Positions 16,635 to 27,200 of a stretch of 46,839 nt of DNA are shown one piece after another. The first letter of the stretch is position 1. Every line of letters starts with the position of its first letter. The notes beneath the pieces are model-generated. The model was not told where the DNA came from. It ran no database searches and saw only the letters and a list, made by a program, of their open reading frames with translations. A program made the translations under genes and the position numbers. The DNA is taken from contig JAKBBN010000016.1 of NCBI GenBank assembly GCA_021808485.1, positions 1 through 46,839 on the forward strand, in the 5' to 3' direction. Origin of the DNA: Planctomycetota bacterium (lineage in GTDB: Bacteria; Planctomycetota; Phycisphaerae; WQYP01).

Positions 16635-17810
16635 ATGACTTTCTCCGCTATAGACGACGTCCTGTCCGAGCTCCGCCGCGGCCGAATGGTTGTACTGGTG
16701 GACGATCAGGATCGTGAAAACGAGGGAGATCTGGTATGTCCGGCCCAGTTTATTACACCCGAAACCGTGAATTTCATGGTAAAAGAGGCGCGAGGTGTGC
16801 TCTGCGTCGCCATGACACCCGATGATTGCGATCGGCTGGGGCTGCATCCGCAATGGGCCTTTAACACCGCACCATTAGGCACCGCATTCACTGTTACGGT
16901 AGACGCCCATCCGCGTTTCGGCATCACCACGGGTGTGTCCGCTGTGGAAAGGGCAAGAACAATTCAGGTTCTAATTGATCCGGGCTCACATCCTGCGGAC
17001 CTGTGCCGTCCGGGACATATTAACCCGCTGCGCTGCCGCCCCGGCGGTGTATTGGAGCGGGCAGGCCAGACGGAAGGCTCGGTGGACTTGGCGCGCCTTG
17101 CCGGCCTTTATCCGGCCGGCGTTATCATTGAAATTATGGCGGAGGACGGCAGTATGGCCCGGCTGCCGCAGCTGCGGGAATTCAGCCGGAAGCACAATTT
17201 GCTGATGTGCTCCATAGCGGATCTGATCGAGTATCGATTAAAGCGTGAAACGCTGGTGCGGAGACTGGAATCAGAGCGAATTCACACATCCTTTGGCCCC
17301 TTTGACCTGCATATTTACGAAAGCGGGCAGGATGCACTTCTGCATTTGGCCCTGTGCGCCGGCGCGACGGGAAAAATTGATCCGCATACCGGAAAGCCGA
17401 CCGTGCAGGAAGAACCGGTCATGGTACGCGTGCATTCCGAGCATCTGCTGGGCGATGTATTCCATGCCGATTTCACATCCAGCGGCGATGAATTGCGGCA
17501 GTCCATGCAAATGATTCAACGCGCGGGCAATGGCGCAATTGTGTATTTGCGGCAGGAATCGCGCGGGCTGGCCCTCCTTGGACGCCTCCGCGAAATTCGG
17601 AAAAATCAGCGGCAAGAGGCATTGCCGGATCCGAGCATGCAATCCGGCGTAAAACGCGATTTGGGGATTGGTGCACAAATACTCCGCGATCTTGGGCTTA
17701 AGAAACTTATTGTTCTTACCAACCGTCCCAAAAAACTTCATGGACTGGATGGATTTGGATTGGCGGTTGTCGAGCAAAGGCCGATTGCCGCCGATCAGAC
17801 CGGGCAATAG
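16635..17810 (+). CDS. ribBA: RibBA: 3,4-dihydroxy-2-butanone 4-phosphate synthase with degenerate GTP cyclohydrolase II domain
   Basis: A 391-residue fusion in riboflavin synthesis. The N-terminal RibB domain makes dihydroxybutanone phosphate from ribulose 5-phosphate: VDDQDRENEGDL carries the acidic metal-site residues, followed by HPRFGITTGVSAVERA, GHINPLRCRPGGV and EDGSMARLP. The usual His of the GHTEA motif is Gln here (GQTEG, Q145). The C-terminal half (~200-391) has the GTP cyclohydrolase II fold (VHSEHLLGDVF, IVYLRQESRGLALL, LGIGAQILRDLGL), but the three zinc-ligand cysteines are all absent (HSEH for HSEC, then TSS in place of CDC). RefSeq-type 'cyclohydrolase II-like' fusions of this sort are known. 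ATG 16635 is chosen over an in-frame TTG 12 nt upstream. Confidence 0.88.
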   Translation: MTFSAIDDVLSELRRGRMVVLVDDQDRENEGDLVCPAQFITPETVNFMVKEARGVLCVAMTPDDCDRLGLHPQWAFNTAPLGTAFTVTVDAHPRFGITTGVSAVERARTIQVLIDPGSHPADLCRPGHINPLRCRPGGVLERAGQTEGSVDLARLAGLYPAGVIIEIMAEDGSMARLPQLREFSRKHNLLMCSIADLIEYRLKRETLVRRLESERIHTSFGPFDLHIYESGQDALLHLALCAGATGKIDPHTGKPTVQEEPVMVRVHSEHLLGDVFHADFTSSGDELRQSMQMIQRAGNGAIVYLRQESRGLALLGRLREIRKNQRQEALPDPSMQSGVKRDLGIGAQILRDLGLKKLIVLTNRPKKLHGLDGFGLAVVEQRPIAADQTGQ

Positions 17811-17862
17811 AATCCATCAGATGTATTAACCGCGGATTAACCCATTGGAAGGAACCATTTTC

Positions 17863-18807
17863 GTGAGCCAGCACCATTTTGCCGACCGCCTGCTGAAGGC
17901 CATTGATGAACGAAAAACACCGCTTATTGTGGGTTTGGATCCGGTTTACGAAAACCTTCCCGCCTCGATTTTGCCGGATGGTACAACGGGATTGGTTGTA
18001 TCCCAGGCGGAACGGCTGGCGGCGGTGGAAGAATTCTCCAGTCAAATTTTGCGTATTGCCGCACCGCATGTCCCCGCCGTAAAAATTAATATTGCTTATT
18101 TTGAGGTGTATGGTTCCGCCGGGGTGCAGGTGTACCAGAAATTGGTGCAAAAAGCCGCCGATATCGGCCTGCTGGTTATCGGCGATGTGAAACGGGCGGA
18201 CATCGGCCACACGGCCGCACAGTACGCAAAAGGCAATCTGGCGGACAATCATTTTCCGGATATCGGTGTGGCGCGGGGCCCGGACTCCGTTACCATCAAT
18301 CCATATTTTGGAATCGACGGCGTCGCACCTTTCCTGGAGGTTGCCGCACAGCAGGGCAAAGGATTGTTTATTCTGCTGCGGACCAGCAACGCCAGCGCCG
18401 GGCAGATTCAGGAAATCACCGCCGCGGACGGACGACCGATGTTTATGCACGTTGCCGAGTTGATTGAAAAATGGGGAGAAGAATTAATCGGGGAATCCGG
18501 CTTCAGCAGCGTGGGAGCCGTGGTGGGCGCCACCAGCGGGCAGGCCATTGCCCAAATCCGCCGCGCCATGCCCCACACTATTTTCTTAATTCCGGGGTTG
18601 GGTGCGCAGGGCGGCAGCCTGTCCGATTGTTTGCCCGCATTTAACGGACGGGGCCACGGCGCCGTCATTTCCGCGAGCCGCTCCATCATTTTTGCGTTTC
18701 GCGAGAAGCAATATCAGGGAGTACCGCCCGATGCATGGACCCAAGCCGTGGAAAACGCCCTTTTAACCACGAAAAAGGAAATCGGCTCCGTGCTCCGAAT
18801 CCGGTAA
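17863..18807 (+). CDS. pyrF: Orotidine 5'-phosphate decarboxylase (long bacterial type)
   Basis: PyrF converts OMP to UMP in pyrimidine synthesis. The ~314-residue length and motifs fit the long subfamily: IVGLDPVYENLP, VPAVKINIAYFEVYG, the catalytic D-x-K-x-x-D segment GDVKRADIGHTA, TINPYFGIDGVAPFLE, LLRTSNASA and FLIPGLGAQGG. The start is GTG at 17863 because GGAAGGA lies 9 nt upstream; a TTG 18 nt earlier would place that site inside the gene. It follows ribBA by 52 nt on the same strand and may share its transcript. Confidence 0.93.
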   Translation: MSQHHFADRLLKAIDERKTPLIVGLDPVYENLPASILPDGTTGLVVSQAERLAAVEEFSSQILRIAAPHVPAVKINIAYFEVYGSAGVQVYQKLVQKAADIGLLVIGDVKRADIGHTAAQYAKGNLADNHFPDIGVARGPDSVTINPYFGIDGVAPFLEVAAQQGKGLFILLRTSNASAGQIQEITAADGRPMFMHVAELIEKWGEELIGESGFSSVGAVVGATSGQAIAQIRRAMPHTIFLIPGLGAQGGSLSDCLPAFNGRGHGAVISASRSIIFAFREKQYQGVPPDAWTQAVENALLTTKKEIGSVLRIR

Positions 18808-18897
18808 CCATCGGCCGGCCCACCGCGGCCATCGCAATAGAATAAATATTCAGCCCCTAAATCAATTCAGCGAGGACACTTTCCAAGGATCGACAAC

Positions 18898-20271
18898 ATG
18901 GCTTCAACTGATCAATCGCTGCAATCCAAACGGGTTGTAGTCATGGGACTTGGGAATTTCGGCGGCGGCGCAAGCGTGACACGGTGGCTTTGCGACCAAA
19001 ATGCCGTCGTGACATTGACGGACGGCCAATCCGAAGCACAGCTGGCCAATGCCCTGTCAAAAATTCAGGGCCTGCCGGTCAGATTGGTCCTTGGAAGTCA
19101 TCCACTCTCCTTGCTGGATGATTGTGATTTGCTCGTGGTTAACCCGGCCGTTGATAAATCCAAGTCGGATTTTGTTGCCGCGGCCGTGAATCGGAACATT
19201 CCAATCACCACGGAAATAAATCTGTTCTTGCAGCGCTGCCCGGCGACGGTGGCAGGCATAACCGGAAGCACGGGCAAATCAACCACCACGGCGATGATTC
19301 ATCTGGCGTTGTCCGCGGTGATGGATCGTACAGGAAAAGGCAAATGCTGGTTGGGCGGCAACATCGGCAGATCATTATTGCCGGATCTGCCGGCCATTCG
19401 TGATGGGGATATTGTCGTATTGGAACTTTCAAGCTTTATGCTGGAGGATACGCCGCGGATACGCTATTCGCCCCATGTGGCCGTGGTGACCAATCTGGTG
19501 GGCAATCATCTGGACCGGCATGGCGATATCGACGCGTACGCCCGGGCCAAGCAGAACATTATCCGGTTTCAAACGGCGGCTGATTTTGCCGTTCTCAACG
19601 GGGAAGATTCGCGGGTGGCATCCTGGTGCAGCCTTACGCCGGCACAATGCCGGCATTACAGCGCCGCCGGCAAAGCGACGGTGGATCTAAGGGTGCCGGG
19701 TCTGCACAATCAATCCAACGCGCAGGCGGCGATGGAAGTTATTCGATCACTGGGCTTCGAAAGTGAAATGCCCACAGCGATCGAAGCGCTGCGGACATTC
19801 CGCGGTCTGCCTCATCGGTTAGAACTGGTGCGCCAGATAGCGCCGCCGTCCGGCCGACAAATTCAATGGTTTAATGACTCAAAAGCGACCACTCCGGAAA
19901 GCGCCGTAACAGCGCTGCAGGCATTTGATCGCGGCCGGCTGATTTGCATCGTGGGCGGCTATGACAAGCATGCGGATATGACGGAATTCACACGTCAACT
20001 TGCCATGCAATGCGATGGTATTCTGGGCATCGGCGCAACCGGGCCGGAACTGGTCCGGCAGGTCTTATCCACCACTCCGGACCTGCACGAGCGGTGCATG
20101 GTGGCCGGGACACTGGAAAATGCCATGCGCATCGCGCATGACTGGCTGCGAAGCCGGCCGAATGTGACCACCATTCTGCTTTCGCCGGGTTGTGCATCGT
20201 GGGGACAATTCACCAATTATGAACAGCGCGGCCGACTATTCAGCGAATTGGCGAATGCAGCGGTCTTTTAA
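18898..20271 (+). CDS. murD: UDP-N-acetylmuramoyl-L-alanine:D-glutamate ligase
   Basis: A 457-residue Mur ligase that adds D-Glu to UDP-MurNAc-L-Ala in peptidoglycan synthesis. It shows the N-terminal Rossmann motif VVVMGLGNFGGG, the ATP loop GITGSTGKSTTT (~120), LELSSFMLE, a VTNLVGNHLDRHG segment, the ligase signature FNDSKATTPESAV with GGYDKHADM, and the end LLSPGCASWGQFTNYEQRG. All functional Mur motifs are present, so the organism probably makes peptidoglycan. An AAGGATCGACAAC ribosome-binding site precedes the ATG. It ends in convergence with the GH35 gene, about 60 nt away. Confidence 0.95.
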   Translation: MASTDQSLQSKRVVVMGLGNFGGGASVTRWLCDQNAVVTLTDGQSEAQLANALSKIQGLPVRLVLGSHPLSLLDDCDLLVVNPAVDKSKSDFVAAAVNRNIPITTEINLFLQRCPATVAGITGSTGKSTTTAMIHLALSAVMDRTGKGKCWLGGNIGRSLLPDLPAIRDGDIVVLELSSFMLEDTPRIRYSPHVAVVTNLVGNHLDRHGDIDAYARAKQNIIRFQTAADFAVLNGEDSRVASWCSLTPAQCRHYSAAGKATVDLRVPGLHNQSNAQAAMEVIRSLGFESEMPTAIEALRTFRGLPHRLELVRQIAPPSGRQIQWFNDSKATTPESAVTALQAFDRGRLICIVGGYDKHADMTEFTRQLAMQCDGILGIGATGPELVRQVLSTTPDLHERCMVAGTLENAMRIAHDWLRSRPNVTTILLSPGCASWGQFTNYEQRGRLFSELANAAVF

Positions 20272-20332
20272 TCTTCGGCGGCTCCGCCAACCGCCCGCCA
20301 GCCCAAGATCATCCATGACACGCCTGCCCAGG

Positions 20333-23125
20333 TCACTGGAATGCGGCGGCGGCACGCACGCTTTCCTTCACTGGTCGCAATTCAGAGATTTTCCGGCTGG
20401 CGGCCGTTTCCACGACAAGCTTGCATGCGCTCACGCTATGACCCGCGTCATCCAGAATAACCAGTTGATTGAGTCCATGTTTTAGCCAGCAACTCGGCAG
20501 ATAAAGCCCCAAGGGCATATTGATATCAGGGTAGCGGCCCAGATTGTGGCCGTTGATCCACATGTACCCGCCAAACAATTGGCCCGGCGCCACCCTTAAT
20601 ACCAGATGATTGCCATTGACATCCGGCTGCCATTGAAATGTGGATCGATAAAAACAGGGTACATTGGGCGGAGGCGAACCCGCCGACAACGGCCGCCAGC
20701 CGGCGATCACATCCGGCGAGCCGATTCCACCCCGAATCCGCCAATCCGTAATAACACTGTTAAAAACGCCCGCGTCACGATTAAGCGGGGCCGAAGCGGC
20801 AATTTTTACGTTTTTTGGGGCTCCCTTCGCCGGTTGATGCACGGGCGGAACATTCAACAGTTTCACCGGAACCACACGCACAGGCTGGTAAAAGCCTTTG
20901 TAGTCGATATGACGAAAATGGCCCACATAACTGCATAATTTGCTTCTATCCACGGCTATGGCGAGAATTGCAAGGGTATTGATGCCTGCTTTTAGATCCA
21001 ACGGCACGACGGAAGGGTTGCCGAACGCTACCTGTCGCCCATTGATGAAAAATGCAGCGTAGTTGCTTACCCGGGGCATGAGCAGGTGATAAAGCCCGGC
21101 TCGCGAAGTCGTCAACTTGGCGCGATACCACTGGTAATCGCCGGGGTAATCTCCAAAACCGATTTGCCGCGGACGTGAACTCGTCAGCCAATGATTGTCC
21201 GGGTACTGCGGCTGCGCCGGATTATCCGCCAGACGCAGTTGCCATGGGCCGAGTGCCGGAGCAGCCGGCGGCGCAACGGCAACCGCGGCCGTCCGATCCG
21301 GTACAAATTTCAGCCAATGGCCGCGGTGAAATTCATACGCCCATGCGGCAGGCAGGTTCAAGGGATTTTCCGTCGCCATTCGCTGCTGCCGGCCGCGGCC
21401 TTTTACTTGCCCTACGTACCAGGGTCCGATCACAATTTCCCGTTCCGGGTGATTGACAAACCACGTTCCCATAGCCATGCCACGTGACTCGCAGATCACA
21501 CGACAGATTCCTTTTGCCGTTGCAATACTGTAGGTGCGCGGTCTGCTGGCGGGATACCGCAGTGGAAGAAGCAGACGAACGGCGCCGTTGTGCGGGGACT
21601 TGAGTTGCTTGAACGCCGATGATTTATGCAATATGGCGGCACCACCTGCCACGGTTAATTTGATCACACCGGCGCCATGGGCGGGGCCATACACAACCAG
21701 CGTGCAGCCACGGGCGGTTTTACGAATTCCAAACACCCGTGTGCAGGATTCCCTTAATTTCAACCATGGCGACAATCGGGTGTTCAATTCAACGGGATAG
21801 GTGTGTCCGGGAGCAATGTCGGCCGGAGCGCCTCCCGGAACTTGGCAATGAAATACCACATTGCCGGTGTTCATAATGAACACAATGGTTCCAGCCGGAC
21901 TTTTACGGGCGTACACATGAACCCCCGGCGGCAACTTGCCCAGCCACGTTCGATACGCGGCCGTGGCGTCGGTGCTTGTTTCCAGAATCCGGGAAAAGGC
22001 TCTGGCGAAATAATTCGCCTGTTTGTAGTGGTAATACATGATTCGCAGATCGCCGGCCTGTCCAATGGGTGCACCGAAATCGTAACTGGCCCGTACAGAC
22101 CGGCAATTCCAATGCGAAAAATTGCTCCCACCCACGGCCATGAAAATGTTGTAACCGCTGCCGCCGCAAGCCAGCACCCGCCACACGGCCTCAAGATGCA
22201 GCTTTTCAAATACGGCATTGACCGCCGCACCCGTACGCACCTTCACCGCGGGTGAGGGGTTATGAACAAACTGCCAGTGGAAAAAGAAGTCCGGATTGGA
22301 ATCACCGTAGGCGTTAAACCAGCCGCTCCATAGCTCGGTGGTGAACCACGGTGAGGGGCGGCCGACGGAGTTGAAGGAATGCACTCCGGCCGGATTGAAA
22401 CCCTGATGCAGCCCGCTGAAGAAAAACGGCACATCAATGCCATGCTTGATCGCCATGCCGTGCATCCAGCGCAGATAGCGGTTGTTCAATACCGCACCCC
22501 AACCCGGGCCGTATTCGTTTTCCATTTGGACCATGATTACCGGACCGCCGTGCGTAATCTGATTGGCCGCTACGATGGGCAGTAATTTGTCAAAATAGGG
22601 TGTGAGTGCGTGGATAAACGGCGGCGTAAAGGTCCGGACGGACATATTGGGTATAAAACGCAGCCAGTTCGGCAATCCGCCATTGGACCATTCACCATTG
22701 TTGTACGGACCGATCCTTAAAATCGCGTTCATGTTCATCTTGTGCACAAGCGTTAGAAACGCGCTAAGGTTCCGACGTCCGCTAAACAGGATTTTACCCT
22801 GCTCGGGCTCCTGATAAGCCCAGAACACGTATGTGGAAACCGTATTGAATCCGGCCCTTTTCATGCGTTCCAGCCTGTCGGCCCAAAGGCCGCGGGGAAC
22901 ACGCGCATAATGCAGCGACCCGGACGCGACAAACGTCCGGCGGCCGTTAATTACAAATCCCTTGCCATCTATGCGAATTGATTTACCGACCGCGGCGGGA
23001 GGAAGGAACATAAGATCATTCCCATCCGCGCGTGCCGCATGCGGCGGCAAAAGGACCGCCGTACCAAAGATTAACCCGGCAAAAAACCAGAATATGTTGA
23101 CGCAACAGGGCGACTTTGGCCGCAT
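20333..23125 (-). CDS. Secreted GH35 beta-galactosidase-family glycoside hydrolase
   Basis: A 930-residue exported enzyme. ATG 23125 is chosen because GGAG lies 6 nt upstream and a signal peptide starts there (MRPKSPCCVNIFWFF to PPHAARA). The catalytic domain (~45-380) has FVASGSLHYARVPRGLW, FNTVSTYVFWAYQEPEQG, ILRIGPYNNGEWSNGGLP, the acid/base motif MVQMENEYG (E204) and the nucleophile motif TTELWSGWF (E264), all GH35 hallmarks. The C-terminal half carries jelly-roll domains (WYRAKLTTSRAGLYHLLM; APGQLFGGYMWINGHNLGRY). GH35 enzymes cleave terminal beta-galactosides of plant or algal polysaccharides; the exact substrate is unknown. No transporter or regulator adjoins it. Confidence 0.9.
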   Translation of the reverse strand: MRPKSPCCVNIFWFFAGLIFGTAVLLPPHAARADGNDLMFLPPAAVGKSIRIDGKGFVINGRRTFVASGSLHYARVPRGLWADRLERMKRAGFNTVSTYVFWAYQEPEQGKILFSGRRNLSAFLTLVHKMNMNAILRIGPYNNGEWSNGGLPNWLRFIPNMSVRTFTPPFIHALTPYFDKLLPIVAANQITHGGPVIMVQMENEYGPGWGAVLNNRYLRWMHGMAIKHGIDVPFFFSGLHQGFNPAGVHSFNSVGRPSPWFTTELWSGWFNAYGDSNPDFFFHWQFVHNPSPAVKVRTGAAVNAVFEKLHLEAVWRVLACGGSGYNIFMAVGGSNFSHWNCRSVRASYDFGAPIGQAGDLRIMYYHYKQANYFARAFSRILETSTDATAAYRTWLGKLPPGVHVYARKSPAGTIVFIMNTGNVVFHCQVPGGAPADIAPGHTYPVELNTRLSPWLKLRESCTRVFGIRKTARGCTLVVYGPAHGAGVIKLTVAGGAAILHKSSAFKQLKSPHNGAVRLLLPLRYPASRPRTYSIATAKGICRVICESRGMAMGTWFVNHPEREIVIGPWYVGQVKGRGRQQRMATENPLNLPAAWAYEFHRGHWLKFVPDRTAAVAVAPPAAPALGPWQLRLADNPAQPQYPDNHWLTSSRPRQIGFGDYPGDYQWYRAKLTTSRAGLYHLLMPRVSNYAAFFINGRQVAFGNPSVVPLDLKAGINTLAILAIAVDRSKLCSYVGHFRHIDYKGFYQPVRVVPVKLLNVPPVHQPAKGAPKNVKIAASAPLNRDAGVFNSVITDWRIRGGIGSPDVIAGWRPLSAGSPPPNVPCFYRSTFQWQPDVNGNHLVLRVAPGQLFGGYMWINGHNLGRYPDINMPLGLYLPSCWLKHGLNQLVILDDAGHSVSACKLVVETAASRKISELRPVKESVRAAAAFQ

Positions 23126-23341
23126 GAAAAACTCCGGACTCGTCGATTCGGACCGACAGTTGAATGCATGCAGGCTAAACGCCAAGGCCGCCATTCTTAT
23201 TGCACGCGATTTCCCCGGGCCGGCAAATTCATCTTACGTGGTTCGGGATACGGGTGTAACCGCCCTGCTCCCCAACCCGCTTCTACCGAATCAGGCCGCC
23301 TCCGTGTTGCCCGAACCCTCCTTTGCCAGTAGGTTGGAGAC

Positions 23342-24130
23342 ATGGAAAATGCCGTTGCACTGAGGATCACGGTTCTGGGATCGGGAACATCCGCGGGCGT
23401 GCCCATGATCGGCTGCCACTGTGCGGTATGCACTAGTCAAGACACTCGCGACAAGCGTTCGCGGTCCAGCATTGTCATTAATTATCGAAACAGAAATATT
23501 TTAATTGATACCAGCCCGGAATTGCGGCTTCAAGCCGTCGCCAATTCGCTTGACTCCATTGACGGCATCGTTTTCACCCATGCCCATGCGGATCATATCT
23601 TCGGACTCGACGATGTCAGGCGCTACAACGCTTTGCTCAATGCCCCCCTGCCGCTGTATGCCAGCCGGGAGACTCTTGATATTCTCCAACGCGTATTCCC
23701 TTACGCCTTCACCCGCCAGAATGAGGACCGGGTTTTTAAGCCGGAACTTATCGCCAAGGCCATCACCGGACCATTTGACCTTTGCGGGGTTTTGTGGCGG
23801 CCCATTCCACTGCTGCACGGCCGGCACCGCGTGCTGGGCTTTCGTGTCGGAGCCTTTGCCTACTGCACGGATTGTTCGACCGTTCCGCCCGAATCTCTGG
23901 CGATGCTCCACGATCTTGACGTGCTGATTATCGACGGTTTGCGGCCGAAACCGCATCCCACGCATTTTTCATTTAACCAGGCGATGGAGATCATTCAGGC
24001 AGTCAAACCGCGGCGGGCCTTTTTCACCCACTTGTCACATGACGCGGGCCATGAAGAAATTGAGGCGGGCCTTCCACCGCACGTACGGGTCTGTTACGAC
24101 GGGATGACGATTGATCTACCGGCGGCCTAA
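23342..24130 (+). CDS. PhnP-like metallo-beta-lactamase-fold phosphodiesterase/hydrolase
   Basis: A 262-residue metallo-beta-lactamase-fold protein of the PhnP/lipoyl-octanoyl-like group. It opens with ITVLGSGTSAGVPMIGC and CAVC, as in PhnP, where cysteines form a structural zinc site. Then come ILIDTSPELRLQ, the metal motif THAHADHIFGLDD, an AYCTDCS segment, LIIDGLRPKPHPTHFS and FFTHLSHDAGHEE. The metal-binding His/Asp set looks complete. PhnP cleaves cyclic phosphodiesters, but without phn genes nearby the substrate here is unknown. GGAG lies close upstream of the ATG. It lies between two minus-strand glycosidase genes but on the opposite strand. Confidence 0.85.
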   Translation: MENAVALRITVLGSGTSAGVPMIGCHCAVCTSQDTRDKRSRSSIVINYRNRNILIDTSPELRLQAVANSLDSIDGIVFTHAHADHIFGLDDVRRYNALLNAPLPLYASRETLDILQRVFPYAFTRQNEDRVFKPELIAKAITGPFDLCGVLWRPIPLLHGRHRVLGFRVGAFAYCTDCSTVPPESLAMLHDLDVLIIDGLRPKPHPTHFSFNQAMEIIQAVKPRRAFFTHLSHDAGHEEIEAGLPPHVRVCYDGMTIDLPAA

Positions 24131-24200
24131 ATTGGACGCGGCCCCGGTTGTGCCGTGAAAATGGCACGGTGACCGCCGGCGGCTCGTCTGCGATGGCACG

Positions 24201-27200
24201 CTATTTGCCGCGGATCGGACCCAATGCGGTTCCTACACAGGTATCGGCGGCTCCATAAAAAATCTGCCAACGGTTGCGGAACCACACCAGACCTTCCGTA
24301 AATGTCGTTCCGCCGGCGTACTGCCCATGCTTTTCCCAGGAAAGTTCCGGACGGAAGAACGGATCCGCACAGCGCGCGATAAGCCGGGCGGGATCGCTTC
24401 CATCAAACAATGCCTGACCGGCCGCATATGGCGCAGCGCCTGCGCGACCGTCAAACCCATTGTATATCAGCACGATTCCGGCTTTCGTCAGCAGCGCGGG
24501 CGGTCCCGGCTCGGTCAAAGAGGCATCAAAGCGGCCCGCACGCGGTTGCAGTACCCGGGCAAGACCGTTGAATTCATCCAGCAACGGCTCCCATTGCAGC
24601 AAATCTTTGGACCGGGCGATGCCCGCGGTATTTCCATTCAGCCAATACATCCAGTACCGGCCGTTCACACGCACCGCACGAATCCGTCCGTTCCGGCGCT
24701 CGGTCACGATGGATCCGGATTTGCAGCCGAAATTCAAATATTTTCCGCCCCATGCTTCACGAAACACCGGTCCGTGGTGTATCCAATGATGAAGGTCCCT
24801 GGACGTAGCGGCGCACAGCCGCGGAATCTTGCGATTCCACCCCGTAAAGGTCATCACAAACGTTCCATCCGGTGATTGAACGACGCGGGGATCTTCACAT
24901 CCACCCGGCCACTCGTCATGCTCATAGGGGCCGGGCTGCGGATACATGACCGGTTGGGGAAGTGTGTGAAACTTCAATCCATCCGCGCTCCATGCAAGGC
25001 CGATGCGCGACGTATACTGACCGATGCCTTTGCCCGTGTTATCCTCGGCGCGATACAGCACATACACTTTTCCATTGTGCACAACCGCGGCCGGATTAAA
25101 CGTGTGGGAAAACTCCCACGGCACTTCTTTGCCGTCGACCGGATCCCGAAAAACCGCGGATTTATCATGCGTGATGATCGGCTTTCCATCCGCCGGGCGG
25201 ACAAAAGGGCCGATCTGCCAATGGCGTCGGTCGACGGCGGCCCCGGCAAATTTTCCGCCGGAGGCGATTGCGGTATGTGTCATGATATTCCAGCCGCTGA
25301 TCTCCACTGCCGGAATATCCGCAGCGTCCAACGGCGCACCGGCATTGAAGTCGATCCTGATCGTTTTGGATTGCCCGTGGAACATTGTGAAATAATTGTC
25401 GCTGATGAACGCCGGAAGAATCCGCCCGCCCTTGTAACGCGGCGTGAGCTTGATCATTACGGCCGGCACGGATTGATCATGCCGTAATTTAACGATCATC
25501 CATGTGCGATGATGCGATCGATGCAGTTCACACACACCGGTCGGGCGGACCGGCTCCATGAGCGACATTTCTTGAAAATCCCGGGGCCGGCTCGCCCGCC
25601 AATAGGTGTTATCGGCGAGCAACCGGCCGGCGTTGTCATACAGTTCAAGCCGGGTGAACCAGACCGCGGGCAGAGGAACCGGCACTTGAATTTTCATGGC
25701 CGGCGTACGGGCATTTTCCGCGATGTCCAGGACGGAATCGACCGAGTGAATTAACTTGCCGTCCATGGCGAAGATATCCGCACGAACGGCCGCCCTGGGC
25801 ACGGCCTGGAGTGTCGTATTGATTATTTCGACCGAATCATCCAGCGGGTCAAGCTGCACATGCAGGGGTTCGCACCCCTTTTTGGCCCCATAGAGCGAGG
25901 CATGCGCCTCCAGATCATGCGCATAAAGCTGCCACACGGTACTGCGTTGTGCCGGATGACTCATCCACGTAATCACGCCGCTGGCGCCTTTCCAGAGCTT
26001 ATGCGCATACCCCTCAAACAATGCGCGATAACCGGAATAGTTGAGCATCTGGGCTTTGCGATTCCAGTCCGCGGCATCCGTTGACGGGCCGAATTGCGCG
26101 TTTATTGCGGTCAGATATGTCATGACATTTTGGGCGCCAAGGCGGGCAAAATCATGATAGGCCCACACATCGGTCACGGGCGGCCACAGGTCTTTTTCCT
26201 GCATCGACTGCTGCAGACTTTCCAGCGTCGGCACGCTTACGGTGCCGATCTCGGTCTTGAACCCGTTGCAACCGGCGCCAAAATAAAACGACGGATCCAC
26301 GTGACAGTACGGCCCTCCGCTTAGAACCCCCGCAAATGACGACCCCGGCTGATAATAACGTCCCGGATCAAGTTCCCTGATCATCCCGCTTAAAGCCGAA
26401 TTAATGTACGCGGGCGGCGGCCCTTCATTGCGGCCGCACCATATCGCAATGCAGGCATGATGCCGATAGCGCAGAATCGTGTCTTTTGCATTGGCGATGA
26501 CCACCCCCGGATCATCCGGCGCCGGGCCGTCCGCCGGATTTGCCATCCAGAATTCCGTCCATACCATAATGCCGTGACGATCGCACTGCCGGAAGAATTC
26601 CTCGCTGTTGCTTTCTCCTGTCCAGTTGCGAATCATGTTCAGATTTGCCAGCTGATGCATGCGCATCCATGCGAGGACGCGGTCCGATGAGAGATTTTTC
26701 ATTGCATCGTCCAGTCCCCAGTCACCGCCGCGAACAAAAATTGGCTTCCCATTGCACAGGATAATCAATTCCGGACGCTTGTCGTAAGTAAACTTGCGAA
26801 TGCCGAATTCAATTTCCTTCTCATCGCTCACCGCGTTATCCACAACAAACTCAAGCTTTAACTGGTACAAATTTGGTTCGCCGTAGCCGTTCGGCCACCA
26901 AAGCCGCGGATTTTTTACCACCAGGTCCGGATAATCGGCGGCCGTTAACGTCACACCGCGTGTTTCACCGGGCTGCAAGCTTATTTTTCGACTTAATTTA
27001 ATCCCGTCGGTTGCCGCATGCAGCGTACCTGTCTGCCGGGCGCCGGAATGATTGCAAACATCGAGTTTTATCTCCAGGACCGCCCGGGATACATCCGGAA
27101 TATCCATGTCCGTGGTCACGGCCGGGTTGGCGATCGTTACCGGCCCGGTCTGCCTGAAATAAATACGATCCCAAATGCCGGTGCAGCGATCCCGGATACC

